Below, one piece after another: positions 5,524 through 6,951 of a stretch of DNA of 6,951 bases. How positions within the stretch are numbered: position 1 is the stretch's first letter; every line of letters starts with the position of its first letter. This DNA comes from an uncultured Prevotella sp. (GTDB lineage: Bacteria > Bacteroidota > Bacteroidia > Bacteroidales > Bacteroidaceae): positions 1-6,951 of the forward strand of contig CAMYZK010000134.1 in the NCBI GenBank assembly GCA_947303825.1, in the 5' to 3' direction. Made by a program: the position numbers and the translations under genes. A model generated the notes under the pieces. That model made no database searches. It was not told the origin of the DNA and was given only the letters and a program-made list of their open reading frames with translations.

Positions 5524-6951
5524 TCATTTCTTTCGTTTTACAAAGAATCCCAGTCTGTGATTACGGCCCTTACGCCCCAGCGAGCGCACCTGGAACACGC
5601 CGTCCTTCAGGTTGCTGATGTCGATGGTAGGTGTCCATGGCACAACAGCCACCGTTCGTCCCTGCAAGTTCTCAATTATCACAAACTCAGCATCGAGCAC
5701 ATTGCTCATGTTGGGCAGTGCTATGGGGCGTCCGTCGCTGACAGGCATTTTCGATCGGCTCAGCAGCTGGTCTATGTCGTCGGTCACCACGGCAGCACGC
5801 ACCCTGTTCAGCGTCAGTTCGACGGGGGCGCTCTCCTGTCCGTAGCGGTCCATGGCAGTGACGGCATAGTTAAGTCCCTGCGAGGGCACCATCAGCGCGG
5901 TATCCATGATGCGGGTAGCCACCAGGTTCTCGGCCTTGTTGATGTCTACCGGATATGTTGGCGAAGCATAGACATTATAGACCAGATAGGGTGCTCCGCT
6001 GCGGTCGTGTGCCCCACTCCATTCCAGCCTGTTGCCTTTTAGCTCTATGCGCTGTGGGGGCGTGGGTGCTGGCTTCCCCTCCCACGTCATGGGCGGCACC
6101 AATGCCGGTGTCTGGTCAAAGCGGCATCCCAGGTCGTAGACGCCCTTGGTGTTCTTTGTAAAAAACTTCGACCTGAAGTAGCAGTGTCCCAGTCCCAGTT
6201 CTCTCACCACATTGAGCTGTCGCTCCACCATGTCGAGCGTCCATTTTCCTTCCGAGGGGTCCAGGAAGTAAATGCCAAGGCCAGAGGCGATGATACGTCC
6301 GTAGGACTTCTCTTTCCAGTCGATGGCAAACGGATAGAAGTTGTTTCCCCTGAAATACATCATGGGGAAGAGCTCGTCCATGATTCCCATCCTCAGCCAT
6401 TCCTGTGCATCCTGGCAAACGGTAGTCCTGGCGTTCCACCCTCCGGCAGGATAGCAGGTCAGGTTGTCGTGCTTTCCTATAGGCGCACACGACAGCTTCA
6501 CCCATGGTTTCTCGCTTTTCACCGCCTTGTGAATGGCCTTCACAATATTAGTGATATATTCACGACCCTTGGGCCTCGGCACTTTTATCTTCCACTGCTC
6601 CGGATAGCGTATGTAGTCCAGGTGGATGCCGTCAAGGTCGTAGTTGCGCACCATCTCACGGCAGAGTCTGGCCAGGTAGTCTGCCGTAGCAGGATTCTCT
6701 GGGTCCATATACCCGTTTTGTCCTATTTTCTTCACCAGGTGGGGATGTTTCTTCCTCATGTTCTGCACCCCTATCCTGTTCCAGCTGCCCAGTGGCAGGG
6801 TCACTATCCATGCATGACACTCCATGCCTCTCTTGTGGCATTCGTCTATGCACATCTGCAGCGGATTGTAGCTCGGAGCCTTGCCCGGCGTACCCGAGAA
6901 GCCGCCGTCCCAAGGCTCTATCTCCGAGGGGTAGATGGTGGTGGCCCTTAC
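5524..6951 (-). CDS. GHL10-family (DUF187) glycosyl hydrolase-like protein with FnIII-like domain and sorting-type tail; N-terminus outside the window
   Basis: The frame stays open to the window edge, so the 475 residues seen are a 5'-truncated gene; the internal Met at 6855 is not the start. Numbering from the window edge, residues 1-290 carry the GHL10/DUF187 signature: TIYPSEIEPWDGGFSGTPGK (5-24), the CHAWIVTLPLGSWNR region, and DLDGIHLDYIRYP (105-117), where D105, D107 and D112 are candidate active-site acids of the TIM-barrel type. PAGGWNARTTVCQDAQEW and the ELFPMMYF strand follow. About 300-382 resembles a fibronectin type III domain (LVYNVYASP, LNYAVTAMDRYGQES). About 417-475 resembles a T9SS type A sorting domain (EFVIIENLQGR, IDISNLKDGVFQVRS, ending FFVKRKK). 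The family is thought to act on glycans outside the cytoplasm, but the substrate is not established. No convincing terminator follows the stop. Confidence 0.85.
   Translation of the reverse strand, partial: VRATTIYPSEIEPWDGGFSGTPGKAPSYNPLQMCIDECHKRGMECHAWIVTLPLGSWNRIGVQNMRKKHPHLVKKIGQNGYMDPENPATADYLARLCREMVRNYDLDGIHLDYIRYPEQWKIKVPRPKGREYITNIVKAIHKAVKSEKPWVKLSCAPIGKHDNLTCYPAGGWNARTTVCQDAQEWLRMGIMDELFPMMYFRGNNFYPFAIDWKEKSYGRIIASGLGIYFLDPSEGKWTLDMVERQLNVVRELGLGHCYFRSKFFTKNTKGVYDLGCRFDQTPALVPPMTWEGKPAPTPPQRIELKGNRLEWSGAHDRSGAPYLVYNVYASPTYPVDINKAENLVATRIMDTALMVPSQGLNYAVTAMDRYGQESAPVELTLNRVRAAVVTDDIDQLLSRSKMPVSDGRPIALPNMSNVLDAEFVIIENLQGRTVAVVPWTPTIDISNLKDGVFQVRSLGRKGRNHRLGFFVKRKK

Noticed and set aside
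6656..6913. Short minus-strand open frame overlapping the GHL10 gene, along with other frames over the same gene
   Set aside because: These are shadow frames of a well-supported family member whose own frame is open to the window edge.

Overview
The window looks like chromosomal DNA from a Bacteroidales bacterium, most likely a Prevotella or close relative. Support comes from the Bacteroidetes-type promoter box TAnnTTTG ahead of two genes, from start codons without clear Shine-Dalgarno sequences, from three lipoproteins of Bacteroidetes type (one with an acidic surface-export signal after the lipobox cysteine), and from families typical of the phylum (DUF4369/thioredoxin-fold lipoprotein, OmpA-like/TPR lipoprotein, GHL10 glycosyl hydrolase-like protein). 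The genus is inferred from general resemblance only.

Layout. Positions 2-121 (+) hold the 3' end of a probable sugar-phosphate nucleotidyltransferase. A strong intrinsic terminator follows, and its descending arm appears to double as the upstream part of the promoter for a reverse rubrerythrin (251-805, +). Behind this lie a C/G-rich repeat with hairpin and G-quadruplex potential (812-880) and a terminator-like hairpin (915-949). The right arm of that hairpin contains the start codon of a surface-lipoprotein candidate with a beta-helix domain (936-2288, +). From 2289 to 2560 there is a non-coding composite repeat region between convergent genes. It has a tandem nonamer, head-to-head copies of an 18-bp motif, short hairpins, and a TTAA-containing heptamer array at its right end.

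The rest is on the minus strand, read from right to left. A GHL10-family glycosyl hydrolase-like protein, cut by the window edge, ends at 5524 and carries a fibronectin-like domain and a tail resembling a type IX secretion sorting domain. Next is a lipoprotein with an OmpA-like domain and TPRs (3707-5395), which has its own promoter box. Last is a DUF4369/thioredoxin-fold lipoprotein (2560-3654) whose CxxC has become SSAS. The last two may be co-transcribed.

Functionally the window combines one cytoplasmic peroxide-defence enzyme with several cell-envelope proteins that act in the periplasm or outside the cell. I see no CRISPR array, transposase, tRNA, rRNA or phage gene, and no clear multi-gene new system. 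The most unusual features are the two intergenic repeat regions, the terminator overlaps with promoter and start codon, and the redox-dead thioredoxin fold.
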